From Streptomyces sp. SolWspMP-5a-2 (GTDB lineage: Bacteria; Actinomycetota; Actinomycetes; Streptomycetales; Streptomycetaceae), in the NCBI RefSeq assembly GCF_900091845.1, contig NZ_FMCI01000051.1:1-57503 (forward strand): a stretch of 57,503 nucleotides of DNA, written 5' to 3'. Made by a program: the position numbers and the translations under genes. The notes under the pieces are model-generated. The model was not told where the DNA came from and searched no databases. It saw nothing but the letters and a program-made list of their open reading frames with translations. This document shows positions 1-7,133 of the stretch, piece by piece; position 1 is the stretch's first letter, and every line of letters begins with the position of its first letter.

Positions 1-717
1 GGCCATCGCGGCGAGGCGGGCCAGGCGGGCCGGGTCGGCGGCGTCGGTGTGCAGGTCGACGGGGCTGCCGTGCTCGGAGGCGACCTCCAGGACGGCCTCC
101 ACGTACCCGGTGGGGTCGGGGTCGAGGTCGGGGCAGCCGCCGACCACCGAGGCGCCCATCTTCACGGCGTCCCGCAGCATCGCGAGCCCGTCCGCGCCCG
201 CCGCGCCGGTCAGCACCCTCGGCATCGCCACCGCCGTCAGCTCGGTCAGGCCGCGCAGCGAGCGGCGGGCCTGGAGGACGGCGGCGAGCGAGCCGAGGCC
301 CTGGACGTCGCCCACGCGTACGTGCGCGCGTGCCGCGGTCGCGCCGTGGCCGAGCTGCAGCAGCGCGGCCTCCGTGGCGCGGCGCTGGACGTCGGGCGGC
401 TCGTGCGAGACGGGCCCCTCGCCCTGGGCGGAGAGGGCGGTGTCGGCGTGGGCGTGCGGTTCGGCCGGGGCGGGCAGCAGCAGGTAGCCGGTGAGGTCCA
501 CGCGCGCGCCCCGGCCCCGGGTGGCGTCCGCGGCCAGGCTGCCCGCCGTGCCGACCGCCTCGATGCGTCCGCCGCCGAGCCGCACGTCCACGGTCCTGCC
601 GTCGGTCAGCCGCGCTCCGCACAGCAGCAGTCCCGAGGGTTCGCCCCGGCCCGACGACCCCGAGGATCTGGACGGGCCCGACGACGAGTGGGGTGGCTGC
701 GGCTGGCTGTCCGGCAT
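1..717 (-). CDS. Amidohydrolase, cytosine deaminase-like (3' part cut off by window edge)
   Basis: 239 codons are read on the minus strand from an ATG at 717; the gene runs off the window at base 1. After a Pro/Ser-rich start of about 25 residues there is a composite amidohydrolase opening, then GYLLLPAP-AEPHAHAD, whose HxH pair matches the first metal-binding motif of the family. Further on, GGCPDLDPDP and VDLHTD resemble the corresponding parts of CodA-type deaminases. AGGAG lies 6 nt before the ATG. The likely reaction is hydrolytic deamination or ring opening of a nitrogen heterocycle, but the substrate cannot be named because the catalytic C-terminal half is missing. The gene is divergent from the tRNA-Thr gene. 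The start could be a few codons further in, because the N-terminus is low complexity. Confidence 0.75.
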   Translation of the reverse strand, partial: MPDSQPQPPHSSSGPSRSSGSSGRGEPSGLLLCGARLTDGRTVDVRLGGGRIEAVGTAGSLAADATRGRGARVDLTGYLLLPAPAEPHAHADTALSAQGEGPVSHEPPDVQRRATEAALLQLGHGATAARAHVRVGDVQGLGSLAAVLQARRSLRGLTELTAVAMPRVLTGAAGADGLAMLRDAVKMGASVVGGCPDLDPDPTGYVEAVLEVASEHGSPVDLHTDAADPARLARLAAMA

Positions 718-912
718 CGCGCTCCTGGGCTCGGGGGGCTGTGCGGGGGACGCGCACAAGATCACGGAGAGTGAGTCGAGCCTAGGACGGTGATCCGCTC
801 GCGGCGGGGAGGAGCGCAATAGTCGTACCGGTGTGGTCCGCCGTTCGGGAGGGGGTCACGAGGCCCGCGGGAAGGGCTCGGGACGGGCCGGTACGGGGGC
901 CTCACAACGGAT

Positions 913-942
913 TTGGGCGAACGGCCGCCGACCGTGTAATGT
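913..942 (+). promoter_or_regulatory. Predicted promoter of the tRNA-Thr/tRNA-Met unit
   Basis: TTGGGC (913-918) and TAATGT (937-942) are 18 nt apart, a good match to a principal-sigma promoter. The expected transcription start lies only a few bases before the mature tRNA-Thr at 954. Confidence 0.55.
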
Positions 943-953
943 CTTCATCGCTC

Positions 954-1026
954 GCCCCAATAGCTCAGTCGGTAGAGCGTCTCCATGGTAAGGAGAAGGT
1001 CTACGGTTCGATTCCGTATTGGGGCT
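954..1026 (+). tRNA. tRNA-Thr (anticodon GGT)
   Basis: A 73-nt cloverleaf. The acceptor arms GCCCCAA (954-960) and TTGGGGC (1019-1025) pair fully, with discriminator T1026. The D arm is GCTC/GAGC, the anticodon stem TCTCC/GGAGA encloses the loop ATGGTAA with GGT at positions 34-36, and the T arm TACGG/CCGTA encloses TTCGATT. CCA is not encoded. Confidence 0.97.
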
Positions 1027-1072
1027 CTGGTGAGAGAGGCTCCCGTCGCAAGACGGGGGCCGATCCCACCGA

Positions 1073-1145
1073 AGCGGTGTAGCTCAGTCGGTAGAGCAAG
1101 CGGCTCATAATCGCTGTGTCACCGGTTCAAGTCCGGTCACCGCTA
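1073..1145 (+). tRNA. tRNA-Met (anticodon CAT), elongator type
   Basis: A 73-nt cloverleaf with acceptor arms AGCGGTG (1073-1079) and CACCGCT (1138-1144) and discriminator A1145. The anticodon stem AGCGG/TCGCT holds the loop CTCATAA, with CAT as the anticodon. The first pair is A-T and the stem next to the loop lacks the three G-C pairs of initiator tRNA, so this is not fMet. A CAT tRNA read as Ile after lysidine modification is not excluded. CCA is not encoded. Confidence 0.93.
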
Positions 1146-1150
1146 CTGAC

Positions 1151-1193
1151 AGTAGCCGATTGCAGGGTCGGTCCTTCGATCGGCTACTCTTTC
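1151..1193 (+). terminator. Hairpin between tRNA-Met and rpmG
   Basis: AGTAGCCGAT (1151-1160) pairs perfectly with ATCGGCTACT (1179-1188) across an 18-nt loop, and CTTTC follows. It begins 5 nt after the tRNA. It could end or attenuate tRNA transcripts before rpmG, or guide 3' processing. I see no convincing separate promoter for rpmG. Confidence 0.5.
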
Positions 1194-1234
1194 ATGCGTT
1201 AATCGTTTCTATCCGTTCGTCAAGGAGCACTCAC

Positions 1235-1399
1235 GTGGCTGCCACCGACGTCCGCCCGAAGATCACGCTGGCCTGCGTGGAGTGCAAGGAGCGGAACTAC
1301 ATCACCAAGAAGAACCGGCGTAACAACCCGGATCGTCTTGAAATGAAGAAGCACTGCCCGCGTTGCAACGCGCACACCGCGCACCGCGAAACGCGATAA
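1235..1399 (+). CDS. rpmG: 50S ribosomal protein L33 (zinc-binding form)
   Basis: A 54-residue protein starting at GTG 1235, with AAGGAG 7 nt upstream. C14/C17 and C41/C44 form the two CxxC pairs of the zinc-bound L33 form; Streptomyces usually also has a zinc-free copy elsewhere, made under zinc limitation. L33 sits at the E site of the 50S subunit. The basic central block and the C-terminal [10 protein letters not shown] are typical of actinobacterial L33. It follows two tRNA genes and precedes the HadA/HadB-like pair, an order also known next to secE-nusG in mycobacteria. A longer in-frame reading from 1160 would start inside the upstream hairpin and is rejected. Confidence 0.95.
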   Translation: MAATDVRPKITLACVECKERNYITKKNRRNNPDRLEMKKHCPRCNAHTAHRETR

Positions 1400-1412
1400 C
1401 AACAGGCTCGAA

Positions 1413-1449
1413 CACGAGGCCGCCCCCGCAGTCGGGGGGCGGCCTCGTG
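1413..1449 (+). terminator. Terminator after rpmG
   Basis: A GC-rich inverted repeat with outer arms CACGAGGCCG (from 1413) and CGGCCTCGTG (to 1449) and a C-run/G-run inner stem. It starts 13 nt after the rpmG stop and is followed by CCGTTTC. Confidence 0.7.
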
Positions 1450-1573
1450 CCGTTTCACCACCGGTTACCGATGGGTCGCCGGGGCGGACCCGGGGATCGA
1501 TCACCGTCGATCACCGTCGATCAGATGCAGGCGCGCGGAACGCGGGTCTGCGGACATCAGGAGGTGCCGGGCC

Positions 1574-2026
1574 ATGGCGCTCGACCAGTCCTTCGTCGGG
1601 CGGAGCTATCCGCCCAGCGCCCCCTACGAGGTGGGCCGGGAGAAGATCCGGGAATTCGCGGAGGCGGTGGGCGACGCCAATCCGGCGTACCTGGACCCGG
1701 AGGCCGCCAAGGCGTTCGGTCACCCCGATGTGATCGCCCCGCCGACCTTCGTGTTCTCGATCACCTACAAGGCCGCGGGCGTGGTCATCCAGGACCCGCA
1801 ACTGGGGCTCGACTACAGCCGGGTGGTGCACGGCGACCAGAAGTTCGCCTACCGGCGCCCCGTGCGAGCCGGTGACCGGCTCACCGTCACCTCCACCATC
1901 GAGGCGATCAAGTCCCTCGCGGGCAACGACATCCTGGACATCCGCGGCGAGGTCCACGACGAGGCCGGCGAGCACGTCGTGACCGCCTGGACCAAGCTCG
2001 TCGCGCGCGCGGCAGAGGAGGCGTGA
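1574..2026 (+). CDS. MaoC/FAS1-like dehydratase subunit, HadA-like
   Basis: A 150-residue hotdog-fold protein starting at ATG 1574 behind AGGAGG. The N-terminal segment (FVGRSYPPSAPYEVGREKIREFA) and GDANPAYLD at 33-41 match the HadA/UPF0336 family. In that family this subunit lacks the catalytic dyad and helps bind the acyl chain; here the slot of the catalytic His is Tyr39, as expected for an inactive partner. The neighbour 7 nt downstream carries the dyad, so the two probably form a (3R)-hydroxyacyl-ACP dehydratase heterodimer for type II fatty-acid synthesis. Streptomyces has no mycolic acids, so the mycobacterial role cannot be assumed. Confidence 0.85.
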   Translation: MALDQSFVGRSYPPSAPYEVGREKIREFAEAVGDANPAYLDPEAAKAFGHPDVIAPPTFVFSITYKAAGVVIQDPQLGLDYSRVVHGDQKFAYRRPVRAGDRLTVTSTIEAIKSLAGNDILDIRGEVHDEAGEHVVTAWTKLVARAAEEA

Positions 2027-2033
2027 GGCAGCC

Positions 2034-2462
2034 ATGACGGCGAAGATCGCTTACGACGACGTCGAGGTCGGCACCGAACTGCCCGCCGAGACCTTCCCCG
2101 TGACGCGGGCCACGCTCGTGCAGTACGCGGGCGCCTCCGGGGACTTCAACCCGATCCACTGGAACGAGAAGTTCGCCAAGGAGGTCGGGCTGCCGGACGT
2201 GATCGCGCACGGCATGTTCACCATGGCCGAGGCGATCCGTGTGGTCACCGACTGGACCGGCGACCCGGCCGCGGTCGTGGAGTACGGCGTCCGCTTCACC
2301 AAGCCCGTCGTGGTCCCCAACGACGACCAGGGCGCCGTCGTCGAGGTCAGCGGGAAGGTCGCGGCCAAGCTCGACGACGGGACCGTCCGCGTCGACCTCC
2401 TCGCCACCTGCGGCGGCCAGAAGGTGCTCGGCATGTCCCGGGCCGTCGTGCGCCTGGCCTGA
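2034..2462 (+). CDS. MaoC-like dehydratase, catalytic subunit, HadB-like
   Basis: 142 residues from ATG 2034, 7 nt after the stop of the upstream subunit, with only a weak GAGG as ribosome site; translational coupling is likely. SGDFNPIHWNEKFAKEVG carries the hydratase-2 motif with Asp37 and His42 as the expected catalytic dyad, followed by IAHGMFTMA. The product would dehydrate (3R)-hydroxyacyl thioesters to trans-2-enoyl thioesters together with the HadA-like partner. No third HadC-like gene follows. A perfect terminator-like inverted repeat closes the pair downstream. Confidence 0.88.
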   Translation: MTAKIAYDDVEVGTELPAETFPVTRATLVQYAGASGDFNPIHWNEKFAKEVGLPDVIAHGMFTMAEAIRVVTDWTGDPAAVVEYGVRFTKPVVVPNDDQGAVVEVSGKVAAKLDDGTVRVDLLATCGGQKVLGMSRAVVRLA

Positions 2463-2491
2463 CGACGTCCTGAGCCGGGCCCGGCAGGGCC

Positions 2492-2540
2492 GCCACCGGC
2501 TCAGGGTTCGCCACCGGCTCAGGGCCGCCACCGGCTTCGG
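2492..2540 (+). repeat. Three short direct repeats in a 17-18 bp step
   Basis: GCCACCGGCTCAGGG occurs at 2492-2506 and 2510-2524, and a third copy with a changed end (GCCACCGGCTTCGG) at 2527-2540. They lie between the HadB-like stop and the terminator stem. Confidence 0.75.
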
Positions 2541-2574
2541 TAAGGGGCGCCCGCCACTGCGGGCGCCCCTTACC
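2539..2574 (+). terminator. Terminator after the dehydratase pair
   Basis: A perfect 16-bp stem with a CACT loop: arms at 2539-2554 and 2559-2574. There is no T-run, which is common for Streptomyces terminators. Confidence 0.7.
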
Positions 2575-2597
2575 CGTGTCCGCCCCCGGCCGACCGC

Positions 2598-2627
2598 TTG
2601 ACTTAGTTAGTGATTGAGCACTAACTT
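2598..2627 (+). promoter_or_regulatory. Promoter and operator of the TetR gene
   Basis: TTGACT (2598-2603) and TAACTT (2622-2627) are 18 nt apart. Between and overlapping them is the inverted repeat AGTTAGTG (2605-2612) / CACTAACT (2619-2626). A repressor bound here would block polymerase. The -10 box ends 6 nt before ATG 2634, so the transcript is predicted to be leaderless. The same GTTAGT-N8-ACTAAC core recurs at 3304-3323. Confidence 0.75.
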
Positions 2628-2633
2628 CGTCGC

Positions 2634-3206
2634 ATGGTCAGGATGAGCGCAGAAGAGAGGCGCGAGAGCGTCATCCGCGCGGCGACCGCCGAGTTCGCCC
2701 GCGGGGGCTACTTCGGCACGTCGACCGAGGCGATCGCCAAGCGGGTCGGGGTCTCGCAGCCCTATCTCTTCCGTCTCTTCCCGAGCAAGAAGGCGCTCTT
2801 CCTCGAAGTGGTCCAGCGGTGCATGGACGACCTCGTGCGCGTCTTCGAGGAGGCGGGCGAGGGGCTGGAGGGCGAGGAGGCGGTCCACGCGATCGGCGAC
2901 GCCTACACCCGCGTCATCAGCGAACGGCCCGAACAACTCCTCATGCAGATGCAGATGTACGTCGCGGTGGCCTCGGCCGAGCAGGCGGGCGACCGGGAGC
3001 TGGGCGAGGCCGTCCGGGCCGGGTGGATGCGCCTGTGGGACACGGTGCACGGGCCGCTCGGCGCCGAGGTCGGCGGGACGACGACCTTCATGGCGTACGG
3101 CATGCTCATCAACTGCCTGGTGGCCATGGGGTTCCCGGCCGACCACCGGGTCTGGGAAGGCCTCTCCCCGCAGGCGCTCGCCGAGGGGAGCGAGCGGACG
3201 CCCTGA
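2634..3206 (+). CDS. TetR-family transcriptional regulator
   Basis: 190 residues from ATG 2634. Residues about 9-55 form the TetR helix-turn-helix: RRESVIRAATAEFARGG, then TSTEAIAKRVGVSQPYLFRLF and PSKKALF. The C-terminal part is the ligand-binding and dimer region, which is variable and gives no clue to the ligand. No ribosome site precedes the ATG, consistent with a leaderless mRNA; ATG 2643 is an alternative start. The matching operator sites at its own promoter and before the MFS gene imply autoregulation and control of the exporter. The inducer is probably a small molecule exported by the neighbour (inference). Confidence 0.92.
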   Translation: MVRMSAEERRESVIRAATAEFARGGYFGTSTEAIAKRVGVSQPYLFRLFPSKKALFLEVVQRCMDDLVRVFEEAGEGLEGEEAVHAIGDAYTRVISERPEQLLMQMQMYVAVASAEQAGDRELGEAVRAGWMRLWDTVHGPLGAEVGGTTTFMAYGMLINCLVAMGFPADHRVWEGLSPQALAEGSERTP

Positions 3207-3303
3207 CAGAGGGCGTGCCGGGCGCCGCCCCGCGCGCGGCGGCGGACGGTACGCAGCACGGCAGGGCGGGAGGCCGGACCGGCCGTCTTTTCTGTCCGCA
3301 AAA

Positions 3304-3323
3304 GTTAGTCATCAATTACTAAC
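3304..3323 (+). promoter_or_regulatory. Predicted TetR operator before the MFS gene
   Basis: GTTAGT (3304-3309) and ACTAAC (3318-3323) are separated by 8 nt, the same half-sites and spacing as at 2606-2625. The site lies 22 nt before the MFS start. It is AT-rich in a GC-rich setting, so a chance match is unlikely. Confidence 0.75.
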
Positions 3324-3345
3324 CAATCGATCACCCTCTGGGGGA

Positions 3346-4797
3346 GTGGTGTCGCAGCAGACCGCACGGAGCGGGGGGACCTTCTGGGCCCTCGTCATCA
3401 CCAGCGTCGCCGGATTCATGGCGGCCCTCGACAACCTCGTCGTCACCACCGCCCTGCCCTCCATCCGCGAGGACCTGGGCGGCAGGCTGGACGACCTGGA
3501 ATGGACCGTGAGCGCCTACACGCTCACCTTCGCCGTCCTGCTGATGTTCGGCGCGGCCCTCGGCGACCGCTTCGGACGGCGCCGGATGTTCCTGATCGGG
3601 CTCACCGTCTTCACCGGGGCGTCCGCCGCCGCGGCCCTGGCCTCCGGCATCGACGGCCTCATCGCCGCCCGCGCCGTCCAGGGCGTCGGCGCGGCGATCA
3701 TGATGCCGCTGACGCTGACCCTCCTGACGGCCGCCGTGCCGGTCGCCAGGCGCGGGATGGCGTACGGCATATGGGGCGCCGTCAACGGACTCGCCGTCGC
3801 CTCCGGGCCCCTCATCGGCGGCAGCCTCACCGAACACATCTCCTGGCACTGGATCTTCTGGCTGAACGTTCCGCTCGGCCTCGCCCTGCTGCCGCTGGCC
3901 CGGCTGCGCCTCGCCGAGTCGTTCGGCACCGGGGCGCCGCTCGACGCCCCCGGCACCCTGCTGGCCAGCGGCGGCCTCTTCGGCGTCCTGTACGGCCTGG
4001 TGCGCGGCCCCGTCGTGGGCTGGACCGGCTCCCTGGTGCTGACCGGCCTGATCGCCGGTGGCGCCCTGCTCGTCGCCTTCGTCGCCTACAGCGTCCGCGC
4101 CAAAAACCCCATGCTCCCCATGCGGCTGTTCCGCTCCCGCGCCTTCTCCGGCATCAACGCGGCGAGCCTGCTGATGTTCCTCGGCATGTTCGGGTCGATC
4201 TTCCTGCTCAGCCAGTACATGCAGGGCGTCCTCGGCTACTCGCCCACCGAGGCGGGGCTGCGGATGCTGCCCTGGACCGGCATGCCGATGCTGGTCGCCC
4301 CGCTCGCCGGCATCCTCTCCGACCGGATCGGCGGACGGCCCGTCGTCGCCGCGGGGCTTCTCCTCCAGGCCGTCGGGCTCGGCTGGATGGCCGCCGTGGT
4401 CACCGCCGACGTGGACTACGCCGGTCAGCTCCCCGCGCTGATCGTCAGCGGGATCGGCATGGGCCTGTTCTTCGCGCCCGCAGCCAACCTGGTCATGTCC
4501 AGCGTCCGGGCCACCGAACAGGGCATCGCGTCCGGCGCCAACAACGCCCTGCGCGAGGTCGGCGGCGCGCTCGGCATCGCCGTCATGGCGTCGATCTTCG
4601 CGGCCCGGGGCGGCTACGAGTCGGGGCAGGCCTTCGTGGACGGCCTCAAGCCCGCCCTGGTCACCGGCTCCGCGGTGGTCGCCGTCGCCGCGCTGGCCGC
4701 CCTGCTGATCCCGGCCGGGGGCGGCGGCACCCGGGCCGAGCGGGCCGGGACACCGGCCGACCTGCCGGAGCCCTCCCTGGAGAAGGCGGTCTCCTGA
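3346..4797 (+). CDS. MFS drug:H+ antiporter, DHA2 (14-TMS, EmrB/QacA) family
   Basis: 483 residues, hydrophobic throughout, with the length and spacing of a 14-helix DHA2 transporter. ALDNLVVTTALPSI near residue 30 matches the family motif at the end of helix 1, GDRFGRRRMFLIG is the loop 2-3 motif A, and ARAVQGVGAAIMMP and GAVNGLAVASGPLIGG follow in the usual order. The likely role is proton-driven export of a toxic compound. The start is uncertain: GTG 3346 and GTG 3349 are adjacent, and GGGGGA lies only 1-4 nt upstream of them. Operator logic places it under the adjacent TetR protein. A 26-bp hairpin follows 8 nt after the stop. Confidence 0.92.
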   Translation: MVSQQTARSGGTFWALVITSVAGFMAALDNLVVTTALPSIREDLGGRLDDLEWTVSAYTLTFAVLLMFGAALGDRFGRRRMFLIGLTVFTGASAAAALASGIDGLIAARAVQGVGAAIMMPLTLTLLTAAVPVARRGMAYGIWGAVNGLAVASGPLIGGSLTEHISWHWIFWLNVPLGLALLPLARLRLAESFGTGAPLDAPGTLLASGGLFGVLYGLVRGPVVGWTGSLVLTGLIAGGALLVAFVAYSVRAKNPMLPMRLFRSRAFSGINAASLLMFLGMFGSIFLLSQYMQGVLGYSPTEAGLRMLPWTGMPMLVAPLAGILSDRIGGRPVVAAGLLLQAVGLGWMAAVVTADVDYAGQLPALIVSGIGMGLFFAPAANLVMSSVRATEQGIASGANNALREVGGALGIAVMASIFAARGGYESGQAFVDGLKPALVTGSAVVAVAALAALLIPAGGGGTRAERAGTPADLPEPSLEKAVS

Positions 4798-4805
4798 CCC
4801 TCCGC

Positions 4806-4866
4806 CACCGGCACGCGCGTGTACGGCCCCGTCATCGCGGCGGGGCCGTACACGCGCGTGCCGGTG
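4806..4866 (+). terminator. Very long perfect hairpin between the MFS gene and murB
   Basis: Arms 4806-4831 and 4841-4866 are perfectly complementary over 26 bp, with a 9-nt loop (TCATCGCGG). It lies 8 nt after the exporter stop and about 40 nt before the murB -10 box. No T-run follows. Confidence 0.8.
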
Positions 4867-4904
4867 CCCCGGCCGGGCCCGCCGCCGCTGTCAGTGGCGT
4901 CTCG

Positions 4905-4910
4905 TAGTCT
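4905..4910 (+). promoter_or_regulatory. -10 box of a leaderless murB transcript
   Basis: TAGTCT ends 7 nt before GTG 4918, so transcription should begin at or next to the start codon. No ribosome site is present. I see no clear -35 box. Confidence 0.5.
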
Positions 4911-4917
4911 TGGGCGC

Positions 4918-5973
4918 GTGCAGGAACTCCACGATGCCCCCCTCGCCCCGCTGACCACCTTCCGGCTGGGCGGCCCCGCCGACCGGCTGGTCACCGCGAC
5001 GAGCGACGAAGAGGTGATCGCCGCCGTCCGCGAGGCCGACGACAGCGGCACCCCGCTGCTCCTGATCGGCGGCGGCTCGAACCTCGTCGTCGGCGACAAG
5101 GGCTTCGCCGGGACCGCGCTCGTCGTCGCCACCCGGGGCTTCGTCCTGGACGGCACCCTGCTGGAGCTGGCCGCGGGCGAGGTGTGGACCGACGCCGTGG
5201 CCCGCACCGTCGAGGCCGGGCTCGCCGGTGTCGAGTGCCTGGCGGGCATCCCCGGCTCGGCGGGCGCCACGCCGATCCAGAACGTGGGGGCGTACGGCCA
5301 GGAGGTCTCCTCGACGATCACCGAGGTGGTCGCCTACGACCGGACCGCCCGCGAGAAGGTCACCCTGACCAACGAGGAGTGCGCGTTCTCCTACCGGCAC
5401 AGCCGCTTCAAGTCCGACCCCGAGCGGTACGTCGTCCTGCGCGTCCGGCTCCGCCTGGAGGACGCGGGCGGCCTCTCGGCGCCGGTCAGGTACGCCGAGA
5501 CGGCACGGTCGCTGGGGGTGGAGCCGGGCGACCGCGTCCCGCTCGAAGCCGCCCGGGAGACAGTGCTGAAGCTGCGGGCGGGCAAGGGCATGGTGCTCGA
5601 CCCCGAGGACCACGACACCTGGTCGGCCGGGTCCTTCTTCACCAACCCGATCCTCACCGACACCGCGTTCACCGCGTTCCACGCGCGCGTGCGCGAGCGC
5701 CTCGGCGACGACGTCACGCCGCCCGCGTACCCGGCGGGGGAGGGGCACACCAAGACCTCGGCGGCCTGGCTGATCGACAAGGCCGGTTTCGCCAAGGGCT
5801 ACGGCAGCGGCCCGGCCCGCATCTCCACCAAGCACACCCTCGCCCTCACCAACCGGGGCGGTGCCACCACCGAGGACCTCCTCGCGCTCGCCCGCGAGGT
5901 CGTCGCGGGCGTCCACGAGGCGTTCGGCGTCACCCTGGTCAACGAACCGGTGACGGTGGGCGTCAGCCTCTAG
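4918..5973 (+). CDS. murB: UDP-N-acetylenolpyruvoylglucosamine reductase
   Basis: 351 residues from GTG 4918 (VQELHDAPLAPLTTFRLGG). It reduces UDP-GlcNAc-enolpyruvate to UDP-MurNAc with NADPH and FAD in the cytoplasm, a committed step of peptidoglycan synthesis. The FAD-binding opening TTFRLGGPAD, LLLIGGGSNLVV and LAGIPGSAGATPIQNVGAYGQE are clear. FSYRHSRFK, the SAGSFF serine and the Glu of LVNEPVTVG near the C-terminus match the catalytic set of type I MurB. Reading further upstream in frame would run through the terminator hairpin, so the shorter GTG start is chosen. It converges with the adenosine deaminase-family gene, 44 nt apart. Confidence 0.95.
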   Translation: MQELHDAPLAPLTTFRLGGPADRLVTATSDEEVIAAVREADDSGTPLLLIGGGSNLVVGDKGFAGTALVVATRGFVLDGTLLELAAGEVWTDAVARTVEAGLAGVECLAGIPGSAGATPIQNVGAYGQEVSSTITEVVAYDRTAREKVTLTNEECAFSYRHSRFKSDPERYVVLRVRLRLEDAGGLSAPVRYAETARSLGVEPGDRVPLEAARETVLKLRAGKGMVLDPEDHDTWSAGSFFTNPILTDTAFTAFHARVRERLGDDVTPPAYPAGEGHTKTSAAWLIDKAGFAKGYGSGPARISTKHTLALTNRGGATTEDLLALAREVVAGVHEAFGVTLVNEPVTVGVSL

Positions 5974-6017
5974 CCCCCGGGGGCGGCCGCCGGGTGACGA
6001 CCGGCCCCCTCGGGGTA

Positions 6018-7055
6018 TCAGGCCGGGCGGGCCAGCCAGGCGTCCGCCCCGGCCAGCAGCTCCGCCTTGACGCCCTCGGGGGCCGCCGAGGCCCGCACCG
6101 ACTGACGGGCCAGCTCCGCCAGCTCCGCGTCCGTGAAACCGTGGTGACGGCGGGCGATCTCGTACTGCGCGGCCAGCCGGGAGCCGAACAGGAGCGGGTC
6201 GTCGGCGCCGAGGGCGAGCGGGACACCCGCGTCGAACAGGGTGCGCAGCGGCACGTCCTCGGGCTTCTCGTAGACGCCGAGGGCGACGTTCGACGCCGGG
6301 CACACCTCGCACGTCACGCCCCGGTCAGCGAGCCGCTTCAGCAGCCTCGGGTCCTCGGCCGCCCGGACGCCGTGGCCGATCCGGGCCGCGTGCAGGTCGT
6401 CCAGGCAGTCGCGCACGGACGCCGGTCCGGTCAGCTCGCCGCCGTGCGGGGCCGACAGCAGCCCGCCCTCCCGCGCGATGTGGAAGGCGCGGTCGAAGTC
6501 CCGTGCCATGCCCCGGCGTTCGTCGTTCGACAGACCGAAGCCGACCACGCCGCGGTCGGCGTAGCGCACCGCGAGCCGGGCCAGCGTGCGGGCCTCCAGC
6601 GGATGCTTCATGCGGTTCGCAGCGACCAGCACCCGCATCCCGAGCCCGGTCTCCCGCGACGTCGTCGCGACCGCGTCCAGGATGATCTCCAGCGCCGGGA
6701 TCAGCCCGCCGAGCCGGGGCGCGTACGACGTGGGGTCTACCTGGATCTCCAGCCAGCCCGAGCCGTCTCTGACGTCCTCCTCGGCGGCCTCGCGCACCAG
6801 CCGCCGGATGTCGTCCGGCTCCCGCACACAGGACCGGGCGGCGTCGTACAGGCGCTGGAAGCGGAACCAGCCCCGTTCGTCCGTCGCGCGCAGCCGCGGG
6901 GGCTCCCCGCCGGTCAGCGCCTCGGTGAGGGCGTCGGGCAGCCGCACGCCGTACTTGTCGGCCAGTTCGAGGACGGTGCCGGGCCGCATCGAACCGGTGA
7001 AGTGCAGATGCAGATGGGCCTTCGGCAGCTCAGAGACATCACGTACACGCTCCAT
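6018..7055 (-). CDS. Adenosine deaminase-family protein
   Basis: 345 residues, ATG at 7055. The family converts adenosine or related N6-aminopurines to the 6-oxo form with one zinc. Visible motifs in order: PKAHLHLHFTGSM (metal HxH), SAPHGGE (His and catalytic Glu), IGHG, CPASNVALGVY and LGADDPLLF (metal Asp pair). Two motifs differ from the classical enzyme: HFTG replaces HLDG or HLEG, and PHGGE replaces HAGE. The active-site His, Glu and Asp are kept, so an enzyme is likely, but the exact substrate may not be adenosine. There is no clear ribosome site; CAGGAT 6 nt upstream might be a -10 box of a leaderless transcript. Confidence 0.85.
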   Translation of the reverse strand: MERVRDVSELPKAHLHLHFTGSMRPGTVLELADKYGVRLPDALTEALTGGEPPRLRATDERGWFRFQRLYDAARSCVREPDDIRRLVREAAEEDVRDGSGWLEIQVDPTSYAPRLGGLIPALEIILDAVATTSRETGLGMRVLVAANRMKHPLEARTLARLAVRYADRGVVGFGLSNDERRGMARDFDRAFHIAREGGLLSAPHGGELTGPASVRDCLDDLHAARIGHGVRAAEDPRLLKRLADRGVTCEVCPASNVALGVYEKPEDVPLRTLFDAGVPLALGADDPLLFGSRLAAQYEIARRHHGFTDAELAELARQSVRASAAPEGVKAELLAGADAWLARPA

Positions 7056-7133
7056 CCCAAGATCCTGCCGTACCCGCGGGCCCTCCCGGTAGCCGGTTCC
7101 CCGGACGTGGTCCTGCTCGCACGCGGGAACGAG

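Noticed and set aside
831..1082. Open frame across the tRNA-Thr gene
   Set aside because: It overlaps a perfect tRNA cloverleaf and has no coding pattern.
2598..4797. TetR/MFS pair as part of a biosynthetic cluster
   Set aside because: No biosynthetic enzyme lies beside it; neighbours are housekeeping genes, so it is treated as a stand-alone export unit.
4819..4917. N-terminal extension of murB
   Set aside because: It lies within the second half of the 26-bp hairpin and has no ribosome site.
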